From: Pseudomonas sp. MYb118
GTDB taxonomy: Bacteria > Pseudomonadota > Gammaproteobacteria > Pseudomonadales > Pseudomonadaceae
Assembly (NCBI RefSeq): GCF_040947875.1
Contig: NZ_JBFRXN010000002.1
Span: forward strand, 3,100,001 to 3,164,000
Reading direction: 5' to 3'
Length of the DNA stretch: 64,000 nucleotides
This document shows, one piece after another, positions 8,416-17,631 of the stretch. The position numbers and the translations under genes are program-made. Numbering within the stretch: position 1 is the first letter of the stretch; each line of letters starts with the position of its first letter. Below the pieces are notes generated by a model. The model saw nothing but the letters and a program-made list of their open reading frames with translations. It made no database searches and was not told the origin of the DNA.

Positions 8416-9117
8416 TCAACCCCCCAGGTACGCCTCGCGCACTTTCGGGTCGGTCAGGAGTGCTTCACCGGTGCCTTGCATCACCACCCGGCCGTTCTCC
8501 AGAACATAGGCGCGGTCGGCGATTTTCAGCGCCTGGTTGGCGTTCTGCTCAACCAGGAACACCGTCACGCCATCCTTGCGCAGCTGTTCGATGATGTCGA
8601 AGATCTGCTGGATGATGATCGGCGCCAGGCCCAGCGATGGCTCGTCGAGCAGCAACAGCTTGGGCTTGCTCATCAGCGCACGGCCGATGGCGAGCATTTG
8701 CTGTTCACCGCCGGACATGGTGCCGCCGCGCTGGGTGAAGCGTTCTTTCAGGCGTGGGAAAAGTTCCAGGACCTTGTCCATCTGCTCCTGGAAGTCGCCC
8801 TTGTCGGTGAAGAAACCGCCCATGGCGAGGTTTTCTTCCACGGTCAGGCGGGCAAACACCCGACGACCTTCCGGCACCACCGCGATGCTCTTGCGCATGA
8901 TCTGCGACGAGCTCTGGCCGACGAGTTCCTCGCCCAGGTAGCGGATGCTGCCGCTGTGAGCCTGCGGCGAGCCGCAGAGGGTCATCAGCAGTGTCGACTT
9001 GCCCGCGCCGTTGGCACCGATCAGGGTGACGATCTCACCCTGGCGGACTTCGACGTTGACGCTGTGCAGGGCCTGGATCTTGCCGTAGAAGGTGGAAACG
9101 TTTTCGAACTGCAGCAT
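8416..9117 (-). CDS. livF: Branched-chain amino acid ABC transporter ATP-binding protein LivF
   Basis: A 233-residue ABC ATPase, one of two in the LIV/HAAT importer. Walker A is GANGAGKSTLL, the signature is TMSGGEQQMLAIGRAL, Walker B is LLLLDEPSLGLAP and the switch histidine region is VFLVEQN, where Gln-Asn replaces the usual His-Asp. The Q in that position is normal for LivF proteins. It acts at the inner face of the membrane with LivG on the LivHM channel. It directly follows livG (adjacent bases) as the last gene before the terminator at 8373. Confidence 0.95.
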   Translation of the reverse strand: MLQFENVSTFYGKIQALHSVNVEVRQGEIVTLIGANGAGKSTLLMTLCGSPQAHSGSIRYLGEELVGQSSSQIMRKSIAVVPEGRRVFARLTVEENLAMGGFFTDKGDFQEQMDKVLELFPRLKERFTQRGGTMSGGEQQMLAIGRALMSKPKLLLLDEPSLGLAPIIIQQIFDIIEQLRKDGVTVFLVEQNANQALKIADRAYVLENGRVVMQGTGEALLTDPKVREAYLGG

Positions 9118-9885
9118 TTACGCTTCCCCCAGGTAGGCTTTGATCACTTCAGGATTGTCGCGGATCTGTTCCGGCGTGCCGTTGGCCAGGGGTGTGCCCT
9201 GGTTGATCACGACGATGTGGTCGGAAATGCTCATGACCAGTTTCATGTCGTGCTCGATCAGCAGCACGGTCACGTTGTGTTCCTCACGCAACACGCTGAT
9301 CAGCGCCTTCAGGTCTTCGGTTTCCTTGGGGTTCAGGCCGGCAGCCGGTTCGTCGAGCATGAGGATCCGCGGGCGGGTCATCATGCAGCGGGCGATTTCC
9401 AGGCGACGCTGCTGACCGTAGGCCAGGGTGCCGGCCGGACGGTTGGCGAACTCGGTGAGGTTGACCTTGTCCAGCCAGTACGCGGCGAACTCCATCGCCT
9501 CGCGCTCGCTCTTGCGGAACCCCGGTGTCTTGAACAGCCCGGACAGGAAGTTGGTGTTCAGGTGACGGTGCTGCGCGATCAACAGGTTCTCGACCGCCGT
9601 CATGTCCTTGAACAGGCGCACATTCTGGAACGTACGCACCACGCCCTTGAGGGCAATCTTGTGGCCAGGCAGGCCTTCGATCGGCTCGCCGTCCAGCAGG
9701 ATGCTGCCGCCGCTCGGCTTGTAGAAACCGGTCAGGCAGTTGAACACCGTGGTCTTGCCGGCGCCGTTCGGGCCGATCAGGGCCACCACCTGTTTTTCTT
9801 TCACGGTCAGGGCGACGCCGTTGACCGCGAGCAAGCCGCCGAAGCGCATGCTCAGATTTTCAACTTTCAGGATCTCGCGGCTCAT
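9118..9885 (-). CDS. livG: Branched-chain amino acid ABC transporter ATP-binding protein LivG
   Basis: A 255-residue ABC ATPase. Walker A is [12 protein letters not shown], the signature region is [16 protein letters not shown], Walker B is [13 protein letters not shown] and the switch is [11 protein letters not shown]. It powers import of Leu, Ile and Val together with LivF. Its ATG overlaps the livM stop in an ATGA, which implies translational coupling. Confidence 0.95.
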   Translation of the reverse strand: MSREILKVENLSMRFGGLLAVNGVALTVKEKQVVALIGPNGAGKTTVFNCLTGFYKPSGGSILLDGEPIEGLPGHKIALKGVVRTFQNVRLFKDMTAVENLLIAQHRHLNTNFLSGLFKTPGFRKSEREAMEFAAYWLDKVNLTEFANRPAGTLAYGQQRRLEIARCMMTRPRILMLDEPAAGLNPKETEDLKALISVLREEHNVTVLLIEHDMKLVMSISDHIVVINQGTPLANGTPEQIRDNPEVIKAYLGEA

Positions 9886-11138
9886 TTGCGCAGCTCCATG
9901 TGAGGACGTTGCATGGGCAGCAGACCTTGAGGTCGCCAGATCATCATCAGCACCATCAGGGCGCCGAACATCAACATGCGGTACTCACTGAACTCACGCA
10001 TCATTTCCGGCAGCAGGATCATCACCACGGCAGCCAGGATCACGCCCAGTTGCGAGCCCATGCCACCCAGCACGACGATGGCGAGGATGATCGCCGACTC
10101 GATGAAGGTGAAGGACTCCGGCGTCACCAGGCCCTGACGGGCGGCGAAGAAGCTACCGGCGAAACCGGCGAAGCTGGCACCCAGGGTGAAGGCCGACAGC
10201 TTGATGACCGTAGGATTGAGACCCAGCGCGCGGCAGGCGATTTCATCTTCACGCAGCGCTTCCCACGCACGGCCGATCGGCATGCGCAGCAGGCGGTTGA
10301 TGATGAACAGCGCCGCGAGGGCCAGCAACAGCGCAACCAGGTAGAGGAAAATCACCTTGTTGATCGAGTTGTATTCCAGGCCGAAGTACTCGTGGAAGGT
10401 CTGCATGCCTTCGGCGGCCTTGCGCTCGAACGTCAGGCCGAAGAACGTCGGTTTCTCGATGTTGCTGATACCGTTTGGCCCGCCGGTGATATCGGTCAGG
10501 TTACGCAGGAACAAGCGGATGATTTCACCGAAGCCCAGGGTCACGATCGCCAGGTAGTCACCGCGCAGACGCAGTACCGGGAAGCCCAGCAGGAAGCCGA
10601 AAGTGGCCGCCATCAGACCGGCGATTGGCAGGCAGACCCAGAAGCTCAGGCCCAGGTAATGCGACAGCAGCGCATAACTGTAGGCGCCGACGGCGTAGAA
10701 ACCGACGTAGCCCAGGTCGAGCAGGCCGGCCAGGCCGACCACGATGTTCAGGCCCAGGCCGAGCATCACGTAGATCAGCACCAGGGTGGCGATGTCCACC
10801 GCACCACGGGAGCCGAAGAACGGCCAGATCAGGGCGCCGACGATCAACGCGATGATGATCCAGCGCTGGGTGCCTGGCAGGGTCAGGAAGTTGGAGGTCT
10901 TGGCCGAGATCAACGGCGGTCTGGACGAGGAGCGCCACGCCGAGCTGATCTGTTGATCGAACAACACGCGCAGGAACATCAGGACCGAGCAGATGGCGAT
11001 GATGGCCAGCGTGGTGGTACTGGTGCCGTGAACTTCGAGTTTGATACCGACGATGGACAGTTTCAGGCCCAGGACCGGGTAGGCAACGGCCCACACCAGC
11101 AGGGCGCTGAACAACGCCTGTTTAAGATTCCTAGTCAT
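9882..11138 (-). CDS. livM: High-affinity branched-chain amino acid ABC transporter permease LivM
   Basis: A 418-residue integral membrane permease with about ten hydrophobic segments. The EAA-like cytoplasmic loop is [20 protein letters not shown], which contacts the ATPases. An N-terminal extension of about 100 residues, with two transmembrane segments and a basic loop, precedes the core; this is usual for Pseudomonas BraE/LivM. It overlaps both livH and livG by ATGA. Confidence 0.95.
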   Translation of the reverse strand: MTRNLKQALFSALLVWAVAYPVLGLKLSIVGIKLEVHGTSTTTLAIIAICSVLMFLRVLFDQQISSAWRSSSRPPLISAKTSNFLTLPGTQRWIIIALIVGALIWPFFGSRGAVDIATLVLIYVMLGLGLNIVVGLAGLLDLGYVGFYAVGAYSYALLSHYLGLSFWVCLPIAGLMAATFGFLLGFPVLRLRGDYLAIVTLGFGEIIRLFLRNLTDITGGPNGISNIEKPTFFGLTFERKAAEGMQTFHEYFGLEYNSINKVIFLYLVALLLALAALFIINRLLRMPIGRAWEALREDEIACRALGLNPTVIKLSAFTLGASFAGFAGSFFAARQGLVTPESFTFIESAIILAIVVLGGMGSQLGVILAAVVMILLPEMMREFSEYRMLMFGALMVLMMIWRPQGLLPMQRPHMELRK

Positions 11139-12058
11139 ACTTTCTCAACCTCCGGACGACCCAGCAGGCCGGTTGGCCGGAACAACAACACCAGGACCAG
11201 CAGGCCGAACGCCACGACGTCCTTGTACTGGTCGCCGAAGATATCGGCACCGAAGGCTTCCGCGACACCCAGTACCAGCCCGCCGAGCATGGCGCCAGGG
11301 ATGCTGCCGATACCGCCCAGTACCGCGGCGGTGAAGGCCTTGAGGCCCACGAGGAAACCGGCGTTGGGGTTGATCACACCGTATTGCATGCTCAACAGCA
11401 CGGCCGCGATGGCCGCCAGGGCAGCACCGATGACGAAGGTCAGGGCGATGATGTTGTTGGTGTTGATGCCCAGCAGGTTGGCCATCTTGATGTCTTCGGC
11501 GCAGGCGCGGCAGGCGCGGCCCAGGCGAGAGCGGGAGATGAACAGCGTCAGGCCGAGCATGGCGATCAGCGTCACCACGAACACCACGATTTGCATGTAG
11601 GAAATCAGCACTTCTTGTGCGCCACCTGGCCCAAAGGCGAAGTTGCCCGGAATCAGGTTGGGGATGGATTTGTCCTTGGAGTCTTGCGCCAGCAGAACCG
11701 TGTTCTGCAGGAAGATCGACATACCGATGGCAGAAATCAGCGGAATCAGACGGTTACTGCCACGCAAGGGGCGGTAGGCGATCCGTTCGATGCTGTAGCC
11801 GTAGGCACTGGTCACGACGATGGTCGCGAGGAAAGCGGCGGTCATCAACAGCGGAACACTGTCGAGTCCCATCATGGCCAGCCCGGCGATGGCGATGAAC
11901 GCCACGTAGGAACCGATCATGTACACCTCGCCGTGGGCGAAGTTGATCATTCCAATGATGCCGTAAACCATCGTATAGCCGATGGCGATCAGGGCATACG
12001 TGCTGCCAATGGTCATGCCATTAACCAGCTGTTGGAAGAAGTGATAAATGTCAGGCAT
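11135..12058 (-). CDS. livH: High-affinity branched-chain amino acid ABC transporter permease LivH
   Basis: A 307-residue permease with eight or so membrane spans, opening [20 protein letters not shown]. It contains the family blocks [20 protein letters not shown] and [20 protein letters not shown] (the ATPase-coupling loop). It pairs with LivM to form the channel. Its start lies 232 bp after the braC stop, beyond a hairpin that can lower readthrough from braC. Confidence 0.95.
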   Translation of the reverse strand: MPDIYHFFQQLVNGMTIGSTYALIAIGYTMVYGIIGMINFAHGEVYMIGSYVAFIAIAGLAMMGLDSVPLLMTAAFLATIVVTSAYGYSIERIAYRPLRGSNRLIPLISAIGMSIFLQNTVLLAQDSKDKSIPNLIPGNFAFGPGGAQEVLISYMQIVVFVVTLIAMLGLTLFISRSRLGRACRACAEDIKMANLLGINTNNIIALTFVIGAALAAIAAVLLSMQYGVINPNAGFLVGLKAFTAAVLGGIGSIPGAMLGGLVLGVAEAFGADIFGDQYKDVVAFGLLVLVLLFRPTGLLGRPEVEKV

Positions 12059-12240
12059 TACAGCGCTCCTAAAAACCTGATACGCATTTCACTGGTGGAG
12101 TCATTTTCCCGCCCGGGCCCCGTGGATCTGCATCCACTTCGAATCCGGGTTTTGCCAGCGAACCGCTGATGACGGTTTTGAGATTTTCAGGTGGGGAGAC
12201 TGGCGGATCACGCCAGCACGGCCCATGTACATTCGTAAAA

Positions 12241-12268
12241 CAAAGCCCACGGCACGCCGTGGGCTTTG
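12241..12268 (-). terminator. Hairpin between braC and livH (partial terminator)
   Basis: AAGCCCACGG / CCGTGGGCTT pair around a short loop, and the leftward strand continues TTTGTTTTA. It sits inside the operon, 22 bp after the braC stop. Partial termination here would make the binding protein more abundant than the membrane components. Confidence 0.8.
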
Positions 12269-12290
12269 GGGCAGTCAGTCAGGCAAGGCC

Positions 12291-13418
12291 TTACTGAGGC
12301 GAAGCTTCAGTTTTTGGTTTGCCGAAGTGCCACTCGTAAACCACGAATTTGAAGTCTTTCAGGTCACCCTTGTCGTCGAAGCTCAGGTCGCCGGTTGGGG
12401 TCTTGAAAGTACCTGCGTGGATGGCGGCAGCCACTTTGGCAGGGTCTTCGCTCTTGGCAGTGGTGATTGCATCAGCGATCACTTTCACAGCCGAGTACGA
12501 TGGGAACACGAACGGACCGCTCGGATCTTCTTTCTTCGCTTTGAAGGCATCTGCCAGGGCGACGTTGGCTGGATCCTGGTCGAAGGATTTCGGCAGGGTC
12601 ACCAGCAGGCCTTCGGAAGCGCCCTGAGCGATCTGCGAAATGGAGTCGTTACCCACGCCTTCCGGACCCATGAACTTGGCTTTCAGGCCTTTTTCCTGGG
12701 CTTGGCGCAGGATCAGACCCAGCTCCGGGTGGTAGCCGCCGTAGTAAACGAAGTCGACGTTGGCTTGCTTGAGCTTGGCGATGATCGAAGAGAAGTCCTT
12801 GTCGCCGGCGTTGATGCCTTCGAACACGGCAACCTTGACATTTTTGCCTTCCAGGGTTTTCTTCACGGCGGAAGCGATGCCTTCACCGTATTGTTGCTTG
12901 TCGTGCAGCACGGCAACGACTTTCGGTTTCACGTGATCGGCAATGTAGTTACCGGCGGCAGGGCCCTGGGCGCTGTCGAGGCCGATGGTGCGGAACACCA
13001 TTTTGTAACCACGATTGGTGATGTCCGGGCTGGTGGCAGCCGGGGTGATCATGATCACGCCTTCGTCTTCGTAGATGTCCGAAGCCGGTTGAGTGGAGCT
13101 GGAGCACAGGTGACCGACCACGAACTTGACGCCGTCGTTGACGACCTTGTTCGCTACCGCCACAGCTTGTTTTGGATCACAGGCGTCATCGTATTCAACG
13201 GCAACCAGTTGCTTGCCATCCACGCCGCCCTTGGCGTTGATTTGTTCGATGGCCATTTTGGCGCCACTGAACTGCATGTCGCCGTATTGGGCTACAGCAC
13301 CGGTTTTAGGGCCGGCGATACCGATCTTGATGGTGTCAGCTGCGAACGAATGGCTGGCAACCCCGGCCAGAACCATAGCGGCAAACAGTTTGGAAATCTG
13401 CTTAGTAGCCTTTGTCAT
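12291..13418 (-). CDS. braC: Branched-chain amino acid ABC transporter substrate-binding protein (BraC/LivK)
   Basis: A 375-residue periplasmic binding protein. The Sec signal peptide is at residues 1-27 (LFAAMVLAGVASHSFAA), followed by the mature start DTIKIGIAGPKTGAVAQYGD. Two cysteines (DDACDPKQ and VGHLCSSS) fit the conserved disulfide of the LIVAT family. It captures Leu, Ile, Val, and probably Ala or Thr as in P. aeruginosa BraC, and delivers them to LivHM. First gene of the leftward liv cluster. Confidence 0.95.
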   Translation of the reverse strand: MTKATKQISKLFAAMVLAGVASHSFAADTIKIGIAGPKTGAVAQYGDMQFSGAKMAIEQINAKGGVDGKQLVAVEYDDACDPKQAVAVANKVVNDGVKFVVGHLCSSSTQPASDIYEDEGVIMITPAATSPDITNRGYKMVFRTIGLDSAQGPAAGNYIADHVKPKVVAVLHDKQQYGEGIASAVKKTLEGKNVKVAVFEGINAGDKDFSSIIAKLKQANVDFVYYGGYHPELGLILRQAQEKGLKAKFMGPEGVGNDSISQIAQGASEGLLVTLPKSFDQDPANVALADAFKAKKEDPSGPFVFPSYSAVKVIADAITTAKSEDPAKVAAAIHAGTFKTPTGDLSFDDKGDLKDFKFVVYEWHFGKPKTEASPQ

Positions 13419-13757
13419 AGTGCTCCACTCTTACTGTTGTAATTTTTATAGTCCTGGCGCCGAAGCAGCAGAACCGGGTCGGATATCCACGACATCCTCC
13501 GGAAAATGCCCTCGGCAACTGTACCGGTACAGTGTAGAGCGCCGATTGTCAGCCTGGGAAGCTGGCGCCGGGGGGCAAAATCAGGGGGTGTCGCATTTAT
13601 GAAAGAAAAAGACAGAATTGCGGCGGGGCTTTCAGCTGAGCAATCAGCATTCCTTGGCGTTCCTGCAGTTTTCAATCGGTGACGCATTTGCTTCCGGGTT
13701 TTTCTGCCAGACCACCGACGTTATCATTCGCGTCGATTTCTTTTCCGGACAGAACCC
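13419..13757. promoter_or_regulatory. Divergent intergenic region upstream of braC and the DUF2288 gene
   Basis: 339 bp without a gene. It must hold the braC promoter. The main recognisable element is the 16-bp palindrome at 13518. I see no hairpin with a T-run and no further repeat. Confidence 0.5.
13518..13533. promoter_or_regulatory. Perfect 16-bp palindrome, candidate operator
   Basis: ACTGTACCGGTACAGT is identical to its reverse complement and lies 100 bp upstream of the braC start. A palindrome this long and exact in an intergenic region is likely a protein-binding site. The half-site CTGTACC resembles sites of some GntR/MocR-type regulators, from memory. No such regulator is in the window, so the factor is unknown. 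Confidence 0.6.
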
Positions 13758-14063
13758 ATGACTGAAGAACCTAGCACCCTCTATGCCAAGCTGCTTGGTG
13801 AAACCGCATCTATTTCATGGAAAGAGCTGGAGCCCTTCTTTGCCAAGGGTGCCCTATTGTGGGTCGACCCAAGCCTGGATTTGATCGCGGCGGCGGAGGC
13901 CGTGGCCACGGATGACGGCGAGAAAGTGGCTGCCTGGCTGGCCGCCGATGAGGTCGCCAAACTGTCTGAAACGCGGGCGCTGGATCTTTTCGAGCGCGAT
14001 CCGGAGCTGTGGGCGGTGGTGGTTTCGCCGTGGATCATGATCCAGGAAAGGGCGGCGAAATGA
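13758..14063 (+). CDS. DUF2288 domain-containing protein
   Basis: A 101-residue acidic soluble protein, opening MTEEPSTLYAKLLGETASIS. It contains GALLWVDPSLDLIAAAEAVA and ends WAVVVSPWIMIQERAAK, which matches the DUF2288 pattern of proteobacterial and cyanobacterial small proteins. No function is known. It is a single rightward gene between the braC promoter region and a REPIN. Confidence 0.85.
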   Translation: MTEEPSTLYAKLLGETASISWKELEPFFAKGALLWVDPSLDLIAAAEAVATDDGEKVAAWLAADEVAKLSETRALDLFERDPELWAVVVSPWIMIQERAAK

Positions 14064-14252
14064 ATTCGCGCACCGCAATGGTGCGTGATGTTTTCAGCGG
14101 AAAGTGTGTAGCCGAGTAGCGTGATGGCATGTTGCCGTAGAGAAAGGCCACAGCTTCACGGTGACGTAAACGTAACGGGCACAGTTGAGGGGGCTGATTG
14201 CGGGCTGCTTAATTGTTTCTGGATGTTGATTTGCGTCGATTTGAAGACCGCA

Positions 14253-14335
14253 ATCGCGAGCAGGCTCGCTCCCACCTTTGATCGCATTCCTCCAGAAAAC
14301 ATGCGATCAACTGTGGGAGCGAGCCTGCTCGCGAT
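14253..14335. repeat. REPIN
   Basis: Inverted REP pair in the reverse order to the others: the CTCGCTCCCAC arm comes first (14253-14275) and the TGTGGGAGC arm second (14312-14335). The loop has its own inverted repeat GATCGCAT / ATGCGATC. It sits just past the tubulin-like gene's stop. Confidence 0.9.
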
Positions 14336-14341
14336 GGGGGC

Positions 14342-16540
14342 TTAGTAAGCGGTCTTCCCCGTATGGTTATTCAACGAAATAACCTTGGTCTTGCCAATGC
14401 GGTGACGGTAGATCTCGCGCAGGTACTTGATCGCCTTCTTCACGCAATCACGTGACAGGCGAATGTCGTTGATCGAGACGAACTTCTCCTTGTCGTTGAT
14501 CAGCTCGCGGTATTTCTTCTCGTACATCGGCTTGATCGCGTACCAGTTGGTGTCGAGGATCTTCGCCGGGTTTTCGAACTCGTTGAGCAGGTCGTCGATC
14601 ATCCCTTCGTTGAATTCCTCCTGGATGATGAAGTCCAGGATCGAGTTATCCAGCGTTTCGTCGAAGCGGTACGGGTTCTTCGCGAAGCAGCGCTTGATGA
14701 ACGCGACGATCAACGTCAGGAAGTCGTCCGACAGGCACGGGCTCTTGGCGATCAGCGTGGTCAACGACAGGTTGGCCGACGCACCGATCACCAGCGCGTA
14801 GCGCTTGAGCGTGGTGTTCGGGAACAGGCTGTTGAGGTGGGTCTTCAGCCGGTTCAGGTCCATGTAGGACAGCTTGTAGTCCTTGGGCAGGGACACGATC
14901 GACACCACCGACGAGCAGTTCTTGAAGAAGTGCAGGTCGTGCAGCGCGGCCGCGTCATAGCCGGAGTTCTTGTACTGTTCCAGCGAAGCGCGATAGCGCT
15001 TGGATTCGATCGGCAGCAGGCTGATGCCTTCGATGGCCTGGGTCACCTTGTTGAAGTGCGGCAGGTCGATGGAGCGGAAGAACAGGTCGTCGATGTTCAG
15101 GCGCTGCGGCTCTTTCTCGAACACCTTGAACTTGTCGCTGCTCGGCGGCGGCGTTTCCGGTACCACGGACTCGGCGTAGGCAATCGCCACCGGGCCGGCC
15201 AGACTCATGAACAGGTCGTTGGCGTCCAGGCGGATGGTTTCGCCGATGTCGATGCCGGCGCGACGGAAATAGTTCTGGTCGTAGTCGGTGGTCACCGCCT
15301 GCGCTGTCAGAATGTTGAAGATCTGCTGCGAGATGTACTGGTTCGCATGCTTCTCCATCGCGTTGACGTCGATGTTCTGAATGTTGCCGTCATCGTTTTC
15401 TTCGGCGTAACGCATGATGTCGTTGGAGATCAGCATCATGGCGTTCCAGGGGCGAATGCGGCCCATGACGCTGGCTTCGCTGCTGTCTTCGTTGGCGAAG
15501 TTGTAGGAGAAGTCCCACTCTTCCGACAGGTACTTACACAGCAAGCGGCCGGCGTTGATGTGCAGGGCTTCGGACATTTCGCTGCGGTGATCGGAAATGT
15601 TCGGCAGCACGCAGATGCCGCTGGTGAAGATCGGCTCGAACACGAACGAATGACCGCTCTTGCCGTCGTGTTCGTCCATCGGCTTGGTGTCGAACGTCTT
15701 GTTCATGTACGAGTGCTGCTGGGCCAGGCCGAATTCCGACGCCATGCCGGAACCGGTACCGCCACCGGCACTGAAGATCGAGAAGTACAGGCGCGACTGG
15801 TTGGCCTTGATGCCGCAGCTGTCGATCAGGTACGAGTGAATCATTTTCCAGTCGGAGCTGGAGAAACGCTGGGTGTCCTTGTTCAGGATGATCTTGGCCA
15901 GGTACTGGCCGAGGATCGGCGCGTTACCGGCGCCACCGGCGTGGACTTCCGACAGGTCCATGATTTTCATTTTGCTGTAGTCGCGCAGGAAACCGCTCTT
16001 TTCGCCCTTGCGCGAGAAGCGGATGCGACCGGCGATGTCCTTGTCGAGGTCACCGAGCATGACCAGCGGCTCGACCAGGAACACAGGCTTGGTGGCCTTG
16101 TTCGGAATCAGGCGCAGGCTGGAGCGAATCCACTGGGCCGGGCTGTAGCCTTTTTCGGCGTAGCGTTTGTCCGGCGACAGGCGATCTTCGTTGTTGAATT
16201 CGTTGAGGTAGAACTTGCGGGCGTTGTACACCAGCTCTGCGACATCCAGCGCAATGTTCGAACCGCAGCGGCCGAGACCGATCAGGCACACCGACGGGAA
16301 TTCCTGGGAGCTGTGCTGTTCGCTGTCGCCTTCCAGGTGCGGTGGGCGCGGGAACACCAGGTCGCGCAGGCCGTCGAGGTTGTCGAGGATGCGGTCGGTG
16401 TTGGTCTCGGTGAAATACAGGTATTGCTGGGTCGCCAGCGGGCGCGACGGCGTCAATGGCTTCGACGGTGCGGGGCTGTTTGCCGCGGGGCTGAGCGTCA
16501 GGTCGGAAATCGCGGGGGCCGGGTTATTTTTGGAAGTCAT
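14342..16540 (-). CDS. Tubulin/FtsZ-superfamily protein (tubulin-like domain), orphan
   Basis: From the ATG at 16540 the protein is 732 residues. An N-terminal Pro/Ser/Ala-rich tail (about residues 1-75) leads into a nucleotide-binding domain with CLIGLGRCGSNIALDVAELV at about residue 85 and the tubulin/FtsZ signature FSAGGGTGSGMASEFG at about residues 256-271. These match the GTP-phosphate contacts of the superfamily. The remaining ~450 residues are unlike FtsZ and are mostly helical in character, ending in a basic tail (REIYRHRIGKTK). I relate it to the Tubulin_2 / FtsZ-like families described in bacteria. The frame is open to an ATG at 16687, adding 49 low-complexity residues, and neither start has a strong ribosome-binding site. 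No partner gene is adjacent. Role unknown; a cytoskeletal or membrane-associated GTPase is possible. Confidence 0.8.
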   Translation of the reverse strand: MTSKNNPAPAISDLTLSPAANSPAPSKPLTPSRPLATQQYLYFTETNTDRILDNLDGLRDLVFPRPPHLEGDSEQHSSQEFPSVCLIGLGRCGSNIALDVAELVYNARKFYLNEFNNEDRLSPDKRYAEKGYSPAQWIRSSLRLIPNKATKPVFLVEPLVMLGDLDKDIAGRIRFSRKGEKSGFLRDYSKMKIMDLSEVHAGGAGNAPILGQYLAKIILNKDTQRFSSSDWKMIHSYLIDSCGIKANQSRLYFSIFSAGGGTGSGMASEFGLAQQHSYMNKTFDTKPMDEHDGKSGHSFVFEPIFTSGICVLPNISDHRSEMSEALHINAGRLLCKYLSEEWDFSYNFANEDSSEASVMGRIRPWNAMMLISNDIMRYAEENDDGNIQNIDVNAMEKHANQYISQQIFNILTAQAVTTDYDQNYFRRAGIDIGETIRLDANDLFMSLAGPVAIAYAESVVPETPPPSSDKFKVFEKEPQRLNIDDLFFRSIDLPHFNKVTQAIEGISLLPIESKRYRASLEQYKNSGYDAAALHDLHFFKNCSSVVSIVSLPKDYKLSYMDLNRLKTHLNSLFPNTTLKRYALVIGASANLSLTTLIAKSPCLSDDFLTLIVAFIKRCFAKNPYRFDETLDNSILDFIIQEEFNEGMIDDLLNEFENPAKILDTNWYAIKPMYEKKYRELINDKEKFVSINDIRLSRDCVKKAIKYLREIYRHRIGKTKVISLNNHTGKTAY

Positions 16541-16737
16541 TGTGCGCCATGTACCTGGGCTGGTCGGGACGGCGGGTTGCGCCGGACCGTCACGGTTGGG
16601 TTCTCGCGTCTTTGTTCGGCGCGTAATGGGCCCAAGCGTCAGGGCATTGGCCTGAGCGTCGCTCGGGGGAAATCCTTTCCTAGTCATGATGGATCGGCCA
16701 CTATTCGGCGATCTTTAATCGAAAAGAAGGCTAAATG

Positions 16738-17631
16738 ATGTCAACCCTACCATCGTTGGGTTTTGCCGGGATTGGCCTGATGGGCCTGCCCATGTGTCGG
16801 CGCCTGTTGGCCGCGGGGTACCCGCTGACCGTGTGGAACCGCAACCCGGCGAAGTGTACGCCGCTGGTCGAAGCTGGCGCGCGACACGTTGCCACAGCCG
16901 CCGAGCTGTGCGAACACGCCGATGTGCTGATGCTGTGCCTGGCGGATACGACGGTGGTGCGTGACGTGGTGTTTGGCCAGGGTGGCATTGCCGAGGGTGG
17001 CAAACCTGGCCAGTTGCTGGTGGATTTTTCCAGCCTGGAACCTACCGCCACGCGGGAAATGTCAGCGCAGTTGGCCAGTCAGGCCGGCATGAGCTGGCTG
17101 GACGCGCCGGTGTCCGGTGGTGTGGTTGGCGCCGAGGCTGGCAGCCTGGCGATCATGGTGGGCGGCGCGGCGGCGGATCTGGAGCGGGTCCGGCCGGTGT
17201 TGCAGAGCCTTGGCCAGCGTGTCACCCACATGGGCGAGGTGGGGGCCGGGCAGGTGACCAAGGCGTGCAATCAGATGATTGTCGCCTGCAACGCTTTGGT
17301 CATCGCCGAAGTGATCGCGCTGGCCGAGCGCTCGGGGGTGCAGGCCGGGCTGATCGCCGAGGCGCTGGCCGGTGGTTTTGCCGACTCCAGGCCCTTGCAG
17401 ATCCTGGCTCCGCAGATGGCCGAGAGCCGCTTCGAACCGGTCAAGTGGCATGTGCGTACGCTGCTCAAGGACCTGGACACCGCTGTGAAGTTCTCCCGCG
17501 AACAGGGCTCGGCCACGCCAATCAGCGGATTGGCCGCACAACTGATGCGCCTGCATGGGAGCCAGGGCTTTTTGGAAGAGGATCCGTCGACGCTGGTGCA
17601 AATGTACCGTGAGCCAGCGTCAGCGGACTGA
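16738..17631 (+). CDS. NAD(P)-dependent beta-hydroxyacid dehydrogenase (3-hydroxyisobutyrate dehydrogenase family)
   Basis: A 297-residue enzyme. The N-terminal Rossmann motif is GFAGIGLMGLPMCRRLLAAG with WNRNPAKC next to it, which suggests NADP preference through the Asn-Arg. The substrate-binding DAPVSGGVVGAEAGSLAIMV and the catalytic lysine motif GAGQVTKACNQMIVACNAL are intact. The family includes 3-hydroxyisobutyrate dehydrogenase and tartronate semialdehyde reductase (GarR/GlxR); which substrate it uses cannot be told here. A second ATG lies 3 nt upstream at 16735, but the ribosome-binding site AGAAGG is better spaced for 16738. Its 3' end overlaps the opposite-strand mucR-like gene by 110 bp. 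Confidence 0.85.
   Translation: MSTLPSLGFAGIGLMGLPMCRRLLAAGYPLTVWNRNPAKCTPLVEAGARHVATAAELCEHADVLMLCLADTTVVRDVVFGQGGIAEGGKPGQLLVDFSSLEPTATREMSAQLASQAGMSWLDAPVSGGVVGAEAGSLAIMVGGAAADLERVRPVLQSLGQRVTHMGEVGAGQVTKACNQMIVACNALVIAEVIALAERSGVQAGLIAEALAGGFADSRPLQILAPQMAESRFEPVKWHVRTLLKDLDTAVKFSREQGSATPISGLAAQLMRLHGSQGFLEEDPSTLVQMYREPASAD

Noticed and set aside
13419..13437. Alternative upstream starts for braC up to 13687
   Set aside because: Any longer form would hide the clear signal peptide that starts at 13418.
14837..16738. A long rightward frame opposite the tubulin-like gene
   Set aside because: Val/Gly/Gln-rich shadow without motif; the leftward frame has a clear GTP-binding signature.
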